Below, piece by piece: positions 8,770 to 19,800 of a DNA stretch of 64,000 nt. This DNA comes from Labedaea rhizosphaerae. Lineage in GTDB: Bacteria > Actinomycetota > Actinomycetes > Mycobacteriales > Pseudonocardiaceae. The stretch is from positions 1,092,784 through 1,156,783 of the forward strand of contig NZ_SNXZ01000003.1 in assembly GCF_004362825.1 (NCBI RefSeq), given 5' to 3'. Each line of letters starts with the position of its first letter. Position 1 is the first letter of the stretch. Made by a program: the position numbers and the translations under genes. The notes under the pieces were generated by a model that was not told where the DNA came from, ran no database searches, and saw only the letters and a program-made list of their open reading frames with translations.

Positions 8770-9357
8770 ATGGCCGCATCACCCTCCACCGACCCCCGGG
8801 TCCAGCGCTCCCGGGAGGCGATCCTGGCCGCCGCGGTCGAGGTGCTCTCGGAGCGGGGCTTCGAGGGCGCCACGATCGAGGCGGTCGTGGTGCGTTCGGG
8901 CGTGGCGAAGACGACCGTCTACCGCCAATGGCCCAACCGGCGCGACCTGCTGCTGTCCGCGGTCGAGACCGCGGTGCCGAGGGCCGAGATCGCCGACACC
9001 GGCAGCCTGGCGGGCGACCTCAAGTCCTTCGTTCGCGAGCTGGTCGCGGTGCTGAACACCGAGCCTGCAGGCCGGATCCTGCCCCGGCTGATCGCCGCCG
9101 CCGAGGACGACGCCGAGCTCGCGCGGCTGCTGTCCGAGTTCACCGCGCAGCGGCGCAAGCCCATCGAGACCGCCGTGCTGCGCGCCGTCGAGCGGGGCGA
9201 GCCGGACGCGGGCGCGCGCGATTCGGACACCCTGGCCAGCCTGGTGCTGGGACCGCTGTTCTACCGGCGCCTGCTCTCGCGCCGGACCCTGACGATCGAG
9301 TTCGCCGAGCGGGTCGTCGACGACGTCCTGGCCCGCCTTTCCCAACGCTTCCCCTGA
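8770..9357 (+). CDS. TetR/AcrR-family regulator
   Basis: A 195-residue regulator with HTH at about residues 30-60 (ATIEAVVVRSGVAKTTVYRQWPNRRDL) and a C-terminal domain of the TetR_C_11/16 type (LVLGPLFYRRLLSR). A strong AGGAGG ribosome site precedes the ATG. It is directly upstream of, and in the same direction as, the LLM oxidoreductase, with an 8-bp-arm palindrome in between, so it probably represses that gene. Confidence 0.9.
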   Translation: MAASPSTDPRVQRSREAILAAAVEVLSERGFEGATIEAVVVRSGVAKTTVYRQWPNRRDLLLSAVETAVPRAEIADTGSLAGDLKSFVRELVAVLNTEPAGRILPRLIAAAEDDAELARLLSEFTAQRRKPIETAVLRAVERGEPDAGARDSDTLASLVLGPLFYRRLLSRRTLTIEFAERVVDDVLARLSQRFP

Positions 9358-9367
9358 TCGAGTTGTG

Positions 9368-9386
9368 CTACGCTACCGTAGCGTAG
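9368..9386. promoter_or_regulatory. TetR operator palindrome
   Basis: CTACGCTA (9368-9375), CCG spacer, TAGCGTAG (9379-9386): a perfect inverted repeat 20 bp before the LLM oxidoreductase start. Its place between the TetR gene and the oxidoreductase makes it the likely operator. Confidence 0.65.
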
Positions 9387-9405
9387 TGAATCTCAGGAGG
9401 AGGCC

Positions 9406-10431
9406 ATGAAGTTCGGTATCGAGGTCCCGACCTGCACGGCCGGGATGATGCACCCGGTTCCGTTCGCCACCGCCACGGAAGTGGTGGACACCGCGCTGGA
9501 GGCCGAGCAACTCGGCTACCACGACGCGGGCGGCAACGACCACCTGAACACCATGCAGTTCGTGCGGGACGCGTGGGCCCAACCGCCGGACTACTTCGAA
9601 CCGCTGATCACGTTGTCCCACATCGCGGCCCGCACCTCGGTGCTGCGGCTGACCACCGGGATCATGGTGCTCCCGCAACGCGAGCCGGTGCTGCTGGCCA
9701 AGCAGGTCGCCACGCTCGACCAGCTCAGCGGCGGGCGCGTGCTGCTTGGCGTCGCGGTCGGCGGCTACCGCGACGAGTTCGAGCGGGTCCGGCCCGACCT
9801 CGCGAAGGCCAACCGGGCCGAGCTCACCCGCGAGACCATCGAGTCGCTGCGCGCGCTGTGGGAGCAGGACATCGCCGCCTACGACGGCAAGTACGTGCGC
9901 TTCGAGAACGTCGAGAGCTTCCCGAAGCCGGTCCAGTCACCGCTGCCGGTCTACTCGGGCGGCAACTCCCCCGGGTCGCTGCGCCGCGCCGCCGAGCTGT
10001 GCCAGGGCTGGCTGCCGGCCAAGATCGGCCCCGACAAGATCGCCGAGGGCCGGGCCAAGATCGCCGAGCACGCCCGCGCGATCGGCCGCGACCCCGGCGA
10101 GATCGCCACCGCGCTGCAGTCGGTGGTGTGCCTCGGGGACACGCCAGAACAAGCACGCGAGACGTTCCTCGACTCGTCGTTCGACCTGTTCCGCAAGTCG
10201 TTGAGCCACACCATGACCAAGGGCGTAGGACTCGACGAGTACCTCGAGATGAACCTCGTCGGCACGCCGGAACAGGTGTGCGCCAAGGTCGACGCCTACC
10301 AGCGCGCGGGGCTGGAGCACCTGACCGCGTTGTTGTTCGTGGGCAACACCGTCGAGGAGATGCGCGGGCAGATCCGCCGCTTCGCCCGTGACGTGATACC
10401 CGCATTCTCTGGCCGGTCGCTCTCGAAGTGA
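9406..10431 (+). CDS. LLM-class (luciferase-like) flavin/F420-dependent oxidoreductase
   Basis: A 341-residue TIM-barrel LLM protein. Typical segments are MKFGIEVPT at strand 1, the YHDAGGNDH active-site loop, TTGIMVLPQREPVLLAKQVATLDQLSGGRVLLGV (strands 3-4) and YSGGNSPGSLRRAAELCQGWLP. Such enzymes use FMN or, in actinobacteria, often F420; which one cannot be told here. AGGAGG precedes the ATG. Control by the upstream TetR through the palindrome at 9368 suggests oxidation of a xenobiotic. Confidence 0.88.
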   Translation: MKFGIEVPTCTAGMMHPVPFATATEVVDTALEAEQLGYHDAGGNDHLNTMQFVRDAWAQPPDYFEPLITLSHIAARTSVLRLTTGIMVLPQREPVLLAKQVATLDQLSGGRVLLGVAVGGYRDEFERVRPDLAKANRAELTRETIESLRALWEQDIAAYDGKYVRFENVESFPKPVQSPLPVYSGGNSPGSLRRAAELCQGWLPAKIGPDKIAEGRAKIAEHARAIGRDPGEIATALQSVVCLGDTPEQARETFLDSSFDLFRKSLSHTMTKGVGLDEYLEMNLVGTPEQVCAKVDAYQRAGLEHLTALLFVGNTVEEMRGQIRRFARDVIPAFSGRSLSK

Positions 10432-10639
10432 GGGTTGCTTGTCGTGGGTGGCGGCTGGGGCCGGGTGACTGATGTTGGTTGACAGGTCGTTCCCGGTTGC
10501 TCTCGTGTGGATGTTGCTGCCGTGTCGCCGTCTCCGGGTTGGCGAGCGCGTGCCGTTGCGGTGGAGCGGCGGCGGTTGGGGGTAGTGGCTGGATCGTTGG
10601 CGCGGGGTTGATTGTTCGGGGACGGTGGCCCTCGAGTGG

Positions 10640-10808
10640 GGTGGCTGCCGCGGGTGTTCGCCGCTGGTGGCTGGTTTGGCCTCGGGGCTGGGGGCGGCGA
10701 ACACCCTTGCCACCGGTGCCGGTGGTTGCGTGGCGTGGGTGGCCCGGTTGAGCGGTTGCGTTGCGAGGGCAGCCGGCGGTTCGCCGGGGTGGTCCCGGCG
10801 GTGGCTGA
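10640..10808 (+). repeat. left arm of imperfect inverted repeat flanking DUF222-HNH gene
   Basis: This stretch matches the reverse complement of 12041-12210 across about 170 bp with scattered differences. Inside the arm a perfect 13-bp inverted repeat (GGGTGTTCGCCGC at 10652-10664, its complement at 10694-10706) makes a stem-loop that is conserved in the other arm. The 402-bp stretch 10432-10833 holds no gene I can support. Confidence 0.75.
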
Positions 10809-10833
10809 GTTACAGGAATTTACGCTGCGTCTT

Positions 10834-11955
10834 TTAGCCGGCGCGTTGTAGCCACGGCGGCGGGGTGAATACCGGCAGTCCGTTATCCATGTGCACCGTC
10901 CATTCGGTGTGATGGATCAGCCGATGGTGATATGGGCATACCAGGACCAGGTTATCCAATGTTGTTGGTCCGCCGTCTGCCCAGTGTTGAATGTGGTGGG
11001 CGTGGCATTGGTGTGGTGTTCGTGCGCAGCCCGGGGCGGCGCAGCCCCCGTCTCGGATAGCGAGGGCTCTGCGCAATCGTTTATCGGCCAGGCGGCGGGT
11101 TTCCCCGATATCCAGTGGCTGGGATTGGCCACCGAGAACGACCGGGATGATTTTCCCCTCGCAGGCCACGCGGCGGGCCTGCTCCGGGGTCAGGGTGCGG
11201 GCGTCGTCCAGGATGGCCCGGCCGATCCGAGTCTGCAGCGTCTCCAAAGAGACCGTCACCGCGATGTGCGGACGCTCGCCACCCTCAGCGGGAGCCTGGC
11301 CGGAGTCGGCGGCGAAGCCGATGATCTCGGCCAGGGCGTCACCCTGACGCTCGCTCAGCGTCCGGTCGTCCTGAGGCTGCGGCTTGGCCAGTGGGGAGAG
11401 CAGCGCGCGTAGCACGCTCGCGTCTTCGCCGCCGAAGCGGAACTGGCCTGACAGCGACCCGTCGCGGTGTTCGTAGAGGTCCAGCGTGTTCTGCGCATCG
11501 ACCACGGTGGGTTCGATGGGTTTGCGACCGTCGGGGTTCAGGGCGTCGACGATGCGCTCGCCCAGGCGGATGAGCTGGGTCGGGTTGAACTTCCGCGCCA
11601 ACCCCGTCATGTCCGCCTCGACTTGCTCGGCGTGCTCGACCGGGACCAGCTCCACCGTGGTGGCGATCTTGTCCACGTGCGCACCGGAGATCTCCCCAGC
11701 CGCCATCGCCGCCCGCGCGGCAGGCAGCCGCGGCGGGATCGACTGTCCGGTGATCCCGACCTTCGGGCACAACAACTCGACGCGATGTTCAAGACGCTTG
11801 GCTTCAGGAGCGGTCAGATGCAGGACATCCTGCAGAAACCGCCACAACTGGGGATACCCGGACTCTTTCCACTCCAAGTGGGAAATGTCGTCGAGCAGCT
11901 TCAACTCCAGACGCCGCAACTGCGCAACAGTCGAGTTAAGCTCCCCCAGCTCCAT
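10834..11955 (-). CDS. DUF222 / HNH endonuclease (13E12-repeat family)
   Basis: About 373 residues. The N-terminal two thirds are DUF222-like, helical and with LPAARAAMAAGEISGAHVDKI; the C-terminus carries a Cys/His HNH nuclease: CAAPGC, CHAHHIQHWADGGPT and VLVCPYHHRLIHH, supplying the H-N-H metal site. ATG at 11955 gives MELGELNS; an ATG 12 bases upstream and a longer frame to 12108 exist. The gene lies between two inverted ~170-bp repeats. Members of this family are usually multicopy in actinobacterial genomes and of unknown role; the flanking repeats suggest recombination or mobility. Confidence 0.88.
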   Translation of the reverse strand: MELGELNSTVAQLRRLELKLLDDISHLEWKESGYPQLWRFLQDVLHLTAPEAKRLEHRVELLCPKVGITGQSIPPRLPAARAAMAAGEISGAHVDKIATTVELVPVEHAEQVEADMTGLARKFNPTQLIRLGERIVDALNPDGRKPIEPTVVDAQNTLDLYEHRDGSLSGQFRFGGEDASVLRALLSPLAKPQPQDDRTLSERQGDALAEIIGFAADSGQAPAEGGERPHIAVTVSLETLQTRIGRAILDDARTLTPEQARRVACEGKIIPVVLGGQSQPLDIGETRRLADKRLRRALAIRDGGCAAPGCARTPHQCHAHHIQHWADGGPTTLDNLVLVCPYHHRLIHHTEWTVHMDNGLPVFTPPPWLQRAG

Positions 11956-12040
11956 ACCCCAGATCATACCACGCCATTCGAACAAATGGTCTAACACGAA
12001 TGGGGGAACAATCGACGGAATATTCCGTCTTCGACGCAGC

Positions 12041-12210
12041 CCAGCCACCCCCCGGAACCACCCAACAACGGCAGGGAACAGCGCAACGCAACCATTCAAC
12101 CCGGCCACCTACGCAGCGGAACCGCCGGCACCGTTGGCAAGGGTGTTCGCCGCCCCGGCCCCGAGACCAACCCAACCACCCGGCGGCGAACACCCGCGGC
12201 AGCCGCCCCT
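12041..12210 (-). repeat. right arm of inverted repeat flanking DUF222-HNH gene
   Basis: Reverse-complement counterpart of 10640-10808, including the 13-bp stem arms at 12141-12153 and 12183-12195. The repeat starts about 85 bp upstream of the HNH start codon and ends in the leader of the LysE gene. The 332-bp stretch 11956-12287 has no other feature. Confidence 0.75.
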
Positions 12211-12287
12211 AATAGAGGCCAGCGCCGAAGCCAGACCGCCGTCCACTACGTGGAAAGGATCCACCGCAAACGAGACATCAAGGGAAG

Positions 12288-12971
12288 ATGACATGGCAGG
12301 ACAACGAAGAGAGGCATGACGAAGTGGTGATCTCCGGCCCAGCGGCCATCGGCATGGTGCTGACCGCGCTCGCGATGGTGCTCACGCCCGGCCCGAACAT
12401 GATGTACCTGGTGTCACGCAGCATCAGCCAGGGGCGGCTCGCGGGCTGGATCTCCTTGTCGGGCACCGGTGTCGGCTTCGTGGTGTACATGACGATGGCC
12501 AACCTCGGGCTCGCGGTCGTGTTCGTCGCGGTCCCGTGGGTCTACATCGGACTCAAGGCGGCGGGTGCGGTGTACCTGGCCTACTTGGCCTGGCAGGCGT
12601 TGAAACCGGGCGGGCGTGGGATGTTCGAGACCCGCGAGCTCGCCGGTGATTCGCCGGGGAAGCTCTTCCGGATGGGCCTGATCACCAACCTGCTGAACCC
12701 GAAGGCCGCGATCATGTACCTGGCCCTCATCCCGCAGTTCATCGATCCGGCTCGCGGCCACGTCGTCGCCCAGGGTTTCACCCTCGGCGCACTGCAGATC
12801 GCGGTCAGCATGATCGTCAACGCGGTGCTCATCCTGCTGGCCGGGTCGGTTGCCCGGCTCGTGCGCACCCGCCGGTCGTGGGCCGTTTGGCAGCGCCGCA
12901 TCACTGGCACGGCTCTCGGTGTGGTGGCCGTCCTGCTCGCCCGGGAGGTACCCGCGCGAGCCCGGGTGTGA
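12288..12971 (+). CDS. LysE/RhtB-family amino-acid exporter
   Basis: A 227-residue membrane protein with about six helices. The family signature MVLTPGPNMMYLVSRSISQGR (around residues 30-50) and GLITNLLNPKAAIMYLALIPQF (around 130-150) are clear. It exports amino acids or their analogues. ATG 12288 follows AAGGGAAG; GTG near 12327 would give the more usual family length of about 214. The last codons and the stop lie in the first unit of a 20-bp tandem repeat, so the C-terminal tail is set by that repeat. Confidence 0.87.
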   Translation: MTWQDNEERHDEVVISGPAAIGMVLTALAMVLTPGPNMMYLVSRSISQGRLAGWISLSGTGVGFVVYMTMANLGLAVVFVAVPWVYIGLKAAGAVYLAYLAWQALKPGGRGMFETRELAGDSPGKLFRMGLITNLLNPKAAIMYLALIPQFIDPARGHVVAQGFTLGALQIAVSMIVNAVLILLAGSVARLVRTRRSWAVWQRRITGTALGVVAVLLAREVPARARV

Positions 12972-13047
12972 CTGCGCGAGCCCGGGTGTGACTGCGCGAG
13001 CCCGGGTGTGACTGCGCGAGCCCGGGTCTGACAGCCCGAGCCCGGGT
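12954..13047. repeat. 20-bp tandem repeat, about 4.7 units
   Basis: The 20-bp unit GCGCGAGCCCGGGTGTGACT is repeated at 12954, 12974, 12994 and 13014 (the last with two changes), followed by a partial unit to 13047. It spans the 3' end and stop codon of the LysE gene and reaches the stop codon of the convergent secreted-protein gene. Each unit holds the palindrome CCCGGG. There are no spacers of the CRISPR kind. Confidence 0.9.
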
Positions 13048-13508
13048 CAGGATTGGCTGCCGCGCGGGAAGGTGCGGATGACGCACTCGCCGGGCGCGCC
13101 GTTGTCGACCTCGCACAGCTGCAGCTGCATGTTGGTGATGTCGCGGTTGGGGAACGTCCAGTATTCGCTGAAGGTGGTGCCGGAGTTGCCGCAGCCGTTG
13201 CTGTCGCCTTCGAATTGCGACCACGCCGTGTAGTCGCCGTTGGCGAACTGCACGCGGCCACGCATGTATGCGCCGGCCCCATCGCCCTTGCCGTCGACGC
13301 CGCATTCGTCCCAGATGGCGCCCGAATAGTTCGCCTGGTGCTGGCGGACGAGGTAGGTGTAGACGTCGGCGTAGGCGTAGTCGTCGGTGATGGCGGTGCT
13401 GGTGTACATGGTGACCAGACCGGTCGCCTGCGCGGGGGTCGCCGTCGTCGCGAGGACACCGGCGATGCCGACCACGCACAGCCGCGCGATCCACGACTTC
13501 TTCGACAT
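13047..13508 (-). CDS. small secreted four-cysteine protein
   Basis: A 153-residue exported protein with signal peptide at residues 1-29 (KKSWIARLCVVGIAGVLATTATPAQA). The mature part has four cysteines in DECGV, SNGCG, QLCEVDNG and GECVIR contexts, probably two disulphides. The protein at 32976-33416 shows the same order: C, G-x-YMxxR, GDY/GDW, NGC, CExDxNG, C. I recognise no named family. Start ATG 13508 follows AAGGAGTGCC, the same leader style as the second copy. Role unknown. Confidence 0.75.
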   Translation of the reverse strand: MSKKSWIARLCVVGIAGVLATTATPAQATGLVTMYTSTAITDDYAYADVYTYLVRQHQANYSGAIWDECGVDGKGDGAGAYMRGRVQFANGDYTAWSQFEGDSNGCGNSGTTFSEYWTFPNRDITNMQLQLCEVDNGAPGECVIRTFPRGSQS

Positions 13509-13529
13509 GGCACTCCTTCGTCCAGCCAC

Positions 13530-13550
13530 GGCCGGTGCGCGGCACCGGCC
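13530..13550. promoter_or_regulatory. perfect 9-bp-arm palindrome in leader
   Basis: GGCCGGTGC (13530-13538), GCG, GCACCGGCC (13542-13550) lies 22 bp before the secreted-protein start, in its leader or promoter. It could be an operator or an RNA hairpin. The rest of 13551-13818, up to the RHS gene, shows no gene or clear promoter. Confidence 0.45.
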
Positions 13551-13818
13551 GGATGCTATGCGCAACGAGCCACATTGGACATACGCTGAACAGCCCAATC
13601 ACGCCGCCGTTGCCCGGCAGCCGGGTCGTCGGCCGATCTAGGCGCGACACCAAGGTCAATCGGCTGATCGAGTGTCATCCGGATTGCTTTGAGTTGCCCG
13701 ATCGCGCGCCCGTTGGGTGATTCGGGTGATCTACCGCGATTGACCGGGCCCGTTCCGTAACGGCGGTTTCGGGGTGGCGATGCGTCCCTCAGCGTCTGCG
13801 CCCGGAAGGGGTTTGCGA

Positions 13819-16800
13819 ATGTCCACACGAGGTCGTCGCTATGCCGTTCTCGTTCTCGTTCTGGTCGCGGCCGCGTTGGTCCCGGGGAGCCAGACCCATC
13901 CACTGATCCCGGTCAGCGGCAGCGATGCCGTGTCGGCGCCGGACCACTCGGAGGGTGCGGGGTTCAACCCGAACCAGATCAAGGGGCTGGAGGCGGCCAA
14001 TCCGGGTGAGGGCGTGGCGCTGATCGATGCCCCGGCCGCGTCGGCCACCGGCGAGGCCAAGCTCAGCTACCCGCTGCAGACACCACCGGGACGGGCTGGG
14101 ATACAACCGAATCTGGGGCTGCAGTACAACTCCGCGGGCGGCAACGGCTGGCTGGGCGTCGGCTGGGACATGGCCGCCCCGGTGCTCACCGTGGACACCC
14201 GGTGGGGCGTGCCGCGCTACAGCGGCGGGAAGGAAACCGAGACGTACATGCTCGGCGGCGAGCAGCTGACGCCGGTCGCGCACCGCGCCGCGCCGCCCGC
14301 GCGCACCGCCGAGAAGGTCTTCCACACCAGGGTGGAGGGCTCGTTCGCCAGGATCGTGCGGCACGGCGACGCGCCCACCAACTACTGGTGGGAGGTGACC
14401 GACAAGAAGGGCACCGTTTCGGTGTACGGCTCCGACGGGGAAACCCGGCTGACCGACGCCACCGGCAACGTCGCCACCTGGGCGCTGCGCGAGACGCACG
14501 ACCCCAACGGCAACCTGATGCGCTACCACTACGCGAAGATCTTCGACGGCGGCGTGGCCAACGCGACGGTGCCGGGCAGCAACCTCTACCTGCAGCGGAT
14601 CACCTACACGGGCACCGGCACCACCGAGGGCCGGTACTCGGTGACGTTCCTGCGTGATCGCGACCGCGGCGAGCCGCGCCGCCCGGACGTGCAGATCGAC
14701 GCCCGCCTCGGGTTCAAGAAGGTGACCGCGGACCTGTTGCGCCGGGTCGAGGTCCGGTTGGACACCCAGTTGATCCGCGCGTACGAGTTCAACTACCGCA
14801 CCGGCGCGTTCGCCAAGACGCTGCTGCAGTCGGTGTCGCAGTTCGACGCGGACAACCACCTGTTCACGACGCACTCGTTCGACTACTTCGACGACATCCG
14901 CGACGCCTCCGGCGCCTACGACGCGTTCAGTTCCTCGGCCAACTGGTCGGTGCCGGACGACGGGCTGTCCGCCGGGATCGTCGACGGCAACGCGAGCGCG
15001 CTGCAGGCGAACTCGACCGACAGCGCGGGCGGTCACCTCTACGTCGGCTACAACCCGACCGGCATCACCAAGTCGAACTCCGCGGGGGTGAAGGTCGGCT
15101 ACAGCGAGGGGTCGAGCGAAGGTCTGCTCGCGCTGGCCGACGTCAACGGGGACAACCTGCCCGACAAGGTGTTCCGCACCGGCGGTGGCATCTTCTACCG
15201 GCCAAACCTGTCCGGCCCGGACGGCCAGACCCGCTTCGGCGACACCCCGATCCGGCTCAACAACCTGCCGGGCATCTCCACCGAGGACTCCAGTTCCGGC
15301 ACGGTCGGCATCGAGTCCTACTTCGGCGTTGCCGCACAACTGGACTACGTCTCGACCACGACCACCTCGGACCGCTACTTCGCCGACGTCAACGGCGACG
15401 GCATCACCGACCTGGTGAACAACGGCAGTGTCCTGTTCGGACACCTCGACGCCAGCGGCAACCCCACCTACACGGCCAACAGCGCCGACACGCCTTCGCC
15501 GGTCGGCGTGGGCGCGGTGAACGGGCCGGTGGTCGGTGACCGCACCGCCGAGTTCGAGCGCAAGGTCGACACCTTCCCGTTGCTGGACAGCGTGCGCCGG
15601 TGGGTCGCCCCCTACGACGGCACGGTCGCGGTCGACGGGCGGGTGCGGCTGGTGCAGGACACCAGTCCCGGCCGTGCCGCCTACCCCAAGGCCGACGGCG
15701 TGCGGGTGACGATCCAGCACGAGAACAGCGAGCTGTGGGCGCAGCGGATCGGCCCGAACGACTACATCGAGTTCGCGCCGACCGGCGTCGGCTCGGTCGC
15801 CGTGCACCGCGGTGACGCCTTGTACTTCCGCGTGCAGTCCGTTTTGGACGGCCGCTACGACCAGGTCGCCTGGGACCCGCGGATCACCTACACCAGCATG
15901 CCGGCGTCCACCGACGTGAACGGGTTGGCGGACAACAGTTACCTCGCCTCGCGGGACTTCACGCTGGCCGGGCGGCCCTCGTCGGTGGTCGCGCCGCTGA
16001 CCGGCACGCTGCGGTTGACGGGCGACCTGGCGAAGACCGCCGCGACGACCGACGACGTGCGGGTGGTGATCACCCGTGGCGCCACGGAGGTGTTCGCGCA
16101 GAACGTGCCCGCGTCCGCGACCGGGACCACGCCGATCGCCCTGGACGTGCCCGTGACCGCGGGCGACACGCTGTCGTGGAAGCTGCGGGTCGACTCGCCG
16201 ATCGACGCGAGCGCGTTGCACTGGACCCCGAGCGCGCACTACACCGCCGCGCAGGGCGGGGTGCCGGTGACCAACCAGGCCGGTGAGCCGACCATCGTGA
16301 TCAACCCGCCGTACGAGCAGGACGTGTACCCGGCGACCACGCTGACCGCGCCGCAGCAGTCGTTCACCGCGACCGGCACGGGCACCGTGTCGGTGCAGCC
16401 GAGCCTCGCGATGACCGGCTCGGGCGACGCTCGTGTGGTGTTCACCGTGAAGAAACGCGGTGCGCTGCTGGGCAAGCGGGTCATCCAGGTGGATGGCGGT
16501 GTGGTGCCGTCGATCCCGGCACTGGACGTCGCGGTGACCGCGGGCGACGAGTTGTTCTTCGACTTCTCCGCCACCGACCCGGCCGTGCTGGGCCGCGTCT
16601 CCGCGCACGGCGCCACTGTGGACGGTGCGACGGCGCCGACCGCGGTGCACGCCGCCGCCGCGCAGGGCGCCTTCGCCCAGCCGTACCGTGGCTGGGGTGC
16701 GATCGGCTACCAGGGCAACCGCGACCGGGCCAGCGCGCCGATCGTGCAGTCGGACCTGGTGCTCGACGAGAACTTCCGCGACCAGCTGCCGGATGCCCCG

Positions 16801-19800
16801 ACCGAGGCCGACGTGCCCGGTTTCACCGCCGACCCGAAGGTGACCGCGCCGAAGATCGTGGTGTTCGCACCGATGCCCGGCCAGCAGCGCTGGGCCGGAT
16901 CGGACGACGGCACGTGGGTCGCGGCGGGCGGCGCGTCCAGCTCGCGACTGGGCACCGACACCATCGACGTGGCCACCGACGCCGACTTCGCGGGCGCGAG
17001 CGCCGTGTCGCGCCGCGGCGGCACCGAGCAGATCTCCACCACCCTCGGGGTCGGGCCGCTGGGCGGCAGCATCGCCACCGGCGACGCTGAGTCCACTGTG
17101 GACTTCCTGGACCTCAACGGGGACCGCTACCCCGACGTGGTGGGCTCCGGCGGGGTGCAGTACTCCGACATGACCGGTGGCCTGGGCTCGACCCGGGGCA
17201 GCCTCGGCGGCAACGTCCGCGAGTCCAGCTCGACCGCCTTCACCGTGTCGGCCAGCGGCGGCAGCCCGGCCCGCACCTCGGGCACCGCGCGCGGCACCGA
17301 CCTGCCTGCCGGGCGCAGCACTGCCAACACGACCCGGTCCGGCTCGGAGATGCCCTCGCTCGGCATCGGCGGCAACCTGGGTGGCGGCGACTCGCAGACC
17401 AAGTACGACCTGGTCGACATCAACGGCGACAACCTGCCGGACAAGGTGTACGACAACGGCGAGGCCGCGCTGAACCTCGGCTACAGCTTCGCCGCCCGCG
17501 AGCCGTGGCCGGGCGGGCCGGTCAACACCGGTTCGACGCGCAACGCCGGGGTGAACCTCGGGTTCAACACCGACTACTACGGCTTCGCCGGCGGTGTGTC
17601 GGCCTCGACCGGCAGCGGCAGCGCGCACGCCTCGCTGATGGACATGAACGGCGACGGCCTGATGGACCGCGTGTTCGCCGGCAACCCGGTGACCGTGGCG
17701 ATCAACACCGGCAACGGGTTCACCGCGCCGACCCCGTTCCGCGGCAGCCTCGCGGGGCTGAACACCGACGCCAACGCCAACTTCGGTGGCGGGGCGTACT
17801 TCACCTTCGGGTTCTGCTTCGTGTTCGGGTGCATCGTGTTCAACCCGGGCGCGGACGCCTCCACCGGGGTCGGCCGCACCGAGCTGGCGTTGCGCGACGT
17901 CAACGGCGACGGCTACACCGACCACGTCCAGTCCACGAAGGACAACCAGTTGGTGGTGGCGGAGAACCGCACCGGTCGCACCAACCTGCTCAAGACGGTG
18001 AACCGGCCGCTGGGTGGGCGCATCGACCTGGACTACAGCCGCGACGGCAACACCTACGACCAGCCCGACTCGCGGTGGGTGCTCGCGCGCACGGCGGTGT
18101 TCGACGGGCACCCCGGTGACGGCCAGGACACCCGGCTGACCACCTTCCGCTACGACAAGGGCCACTACGACCGCTTCGAGCGCGAGTTCTACGGCTACGG
18201 CACGGTGGTCACCGAGGAGCGCGACCCGGGCCACGGTGACGCGCTTTACCGGTCGCTGACCAACACCTACCACACGGACAGCTACTACACCCGTGGCCTG
18301 CTGGCCAAGACCAGCACCACCGACGCGGCCGGGCACCTGTTCGCCGACGTGGTGAACACCTACCAGCTGCGCGACGTCACCACCGGCGGCGCCGCCAACG
18401 CCGCCAGCCCGACGGCGACGGTGTTCCCGCAACTGGTCCGCATCGACCGCAACTTCTACGAAGGCCAGGCCACCGCGGGCAAGTCCACGTCGGTGGAGAT
18501 GACCTACGACGAGTACGGCAACTCGATCCGCACGATCGACCGCGGTGACCCCGGGGCCGCCGACGACCTCGACGGCGCGTTCGGTTACTCGGCGAGCGAT
18601 CCGGCCTGCCGGGCCCGCAACATCGTCGGGGTGGCCACCACGTTGCGGGAGACCGACGGCACCGGCACGGTGCTGCGCCGCCGGGAGTCCACAGTGGACT
18701 GCGCGACGGCCAACGTCACCCAGGTCCGCGCGTACCTGGCCGACAACTCGGCCGCCGTGACCGACATGACCTACTTCCCCAACGGCAACCTGGCCTCGGT
18801 CACCGACCCGGTGACCAAGAACAACCAGCGCTACCGGCTGGACTACGGCTACGACCCCGTGGTCGGCGTGCACGTCGAGTCGGTGACCGACAGCTTCGGC
18901 TACCGGTCCACCTCGACCCACGACCTGCGCTTCGGGCAGCCCACCAGTGAGACCGACAAGAACAACCAGCAGATCCGCCGGACCTACGACCCGGCAGGCC
19001 GGGTCGACACCGTCACCGGGCCGTACGAGATCCCGGAGAACCGGTACACGATCGACTTCGAGTACCACCCGGAGGCGGCGGTGCCCTACGCGGTGACCCG
19101 CCACGTCGACCGCGCCGCCGGCGGTGTCCGCGACGACACCATCGACACCATCACCTTCATCGACGGCGTGAAACGCCTGCTGCAGACCAAGAAGGACGCC
19201 ACGGTGGCCACCACGGCGGGCGCCGACCCGCAGGACGTGATGACCGTGACCGGCCACACGGTGGTCGACTTCCTCGGCCGCACGACCGAGCAGTTCTACC
19301 CGGTCACCGAGCCCAAGGGCGACGCGAACACCGCGTTCAACCCGGGCGTCGACACGGTGGCGCCCACCCGCACCACCTTCGACGTGCTCGACCGCACGAC
19401 CAGGTCCGTGCTGCCCGACCAGACGTCCACGTCGACCGCGTACGGGTTCGGTCCCGACCGCGCCGGCACCACCCAGTTCGAGACGATCACGACCGACGCG
19501 AACGGCAAGGCCCAGCGCACCTACGAGAACGTCCGCCACCTCACCACCGCGGTGAAGCAGTTCAACCCGGCGGGCGGGCAGCCGGTGATCTGGACCAGCT
19601 ACCGCTACGACGCGCTCGACGAGCTCACCGCGGCGGTCGACGACCACAACAACGCCACGACCGCCGCGTACGACAACTTCGGCCGTCGCACGATCCTCGA
19701 CAACCCCGACGCCGGTCGCACGGAGACCCGCTACGACCTCGCGGGCAACACCACCCAGAAGATCACCTCGAAGCTGCGCGCAGCCGGCAAGGCGATCGAG

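Noticed and set aside
10432-10833. Short plus-strand frames of 70-90 codons before the HNH gene
   Set aside because: They lie in the repeat arm, are Gly/Trp/Val-rich and have no ribosome site or similarity.
12954-13047. Possible CRISPR array
   Set aside because: Repeats are directly contiguous, 20-bp units without spacers, and no cas genes are near.
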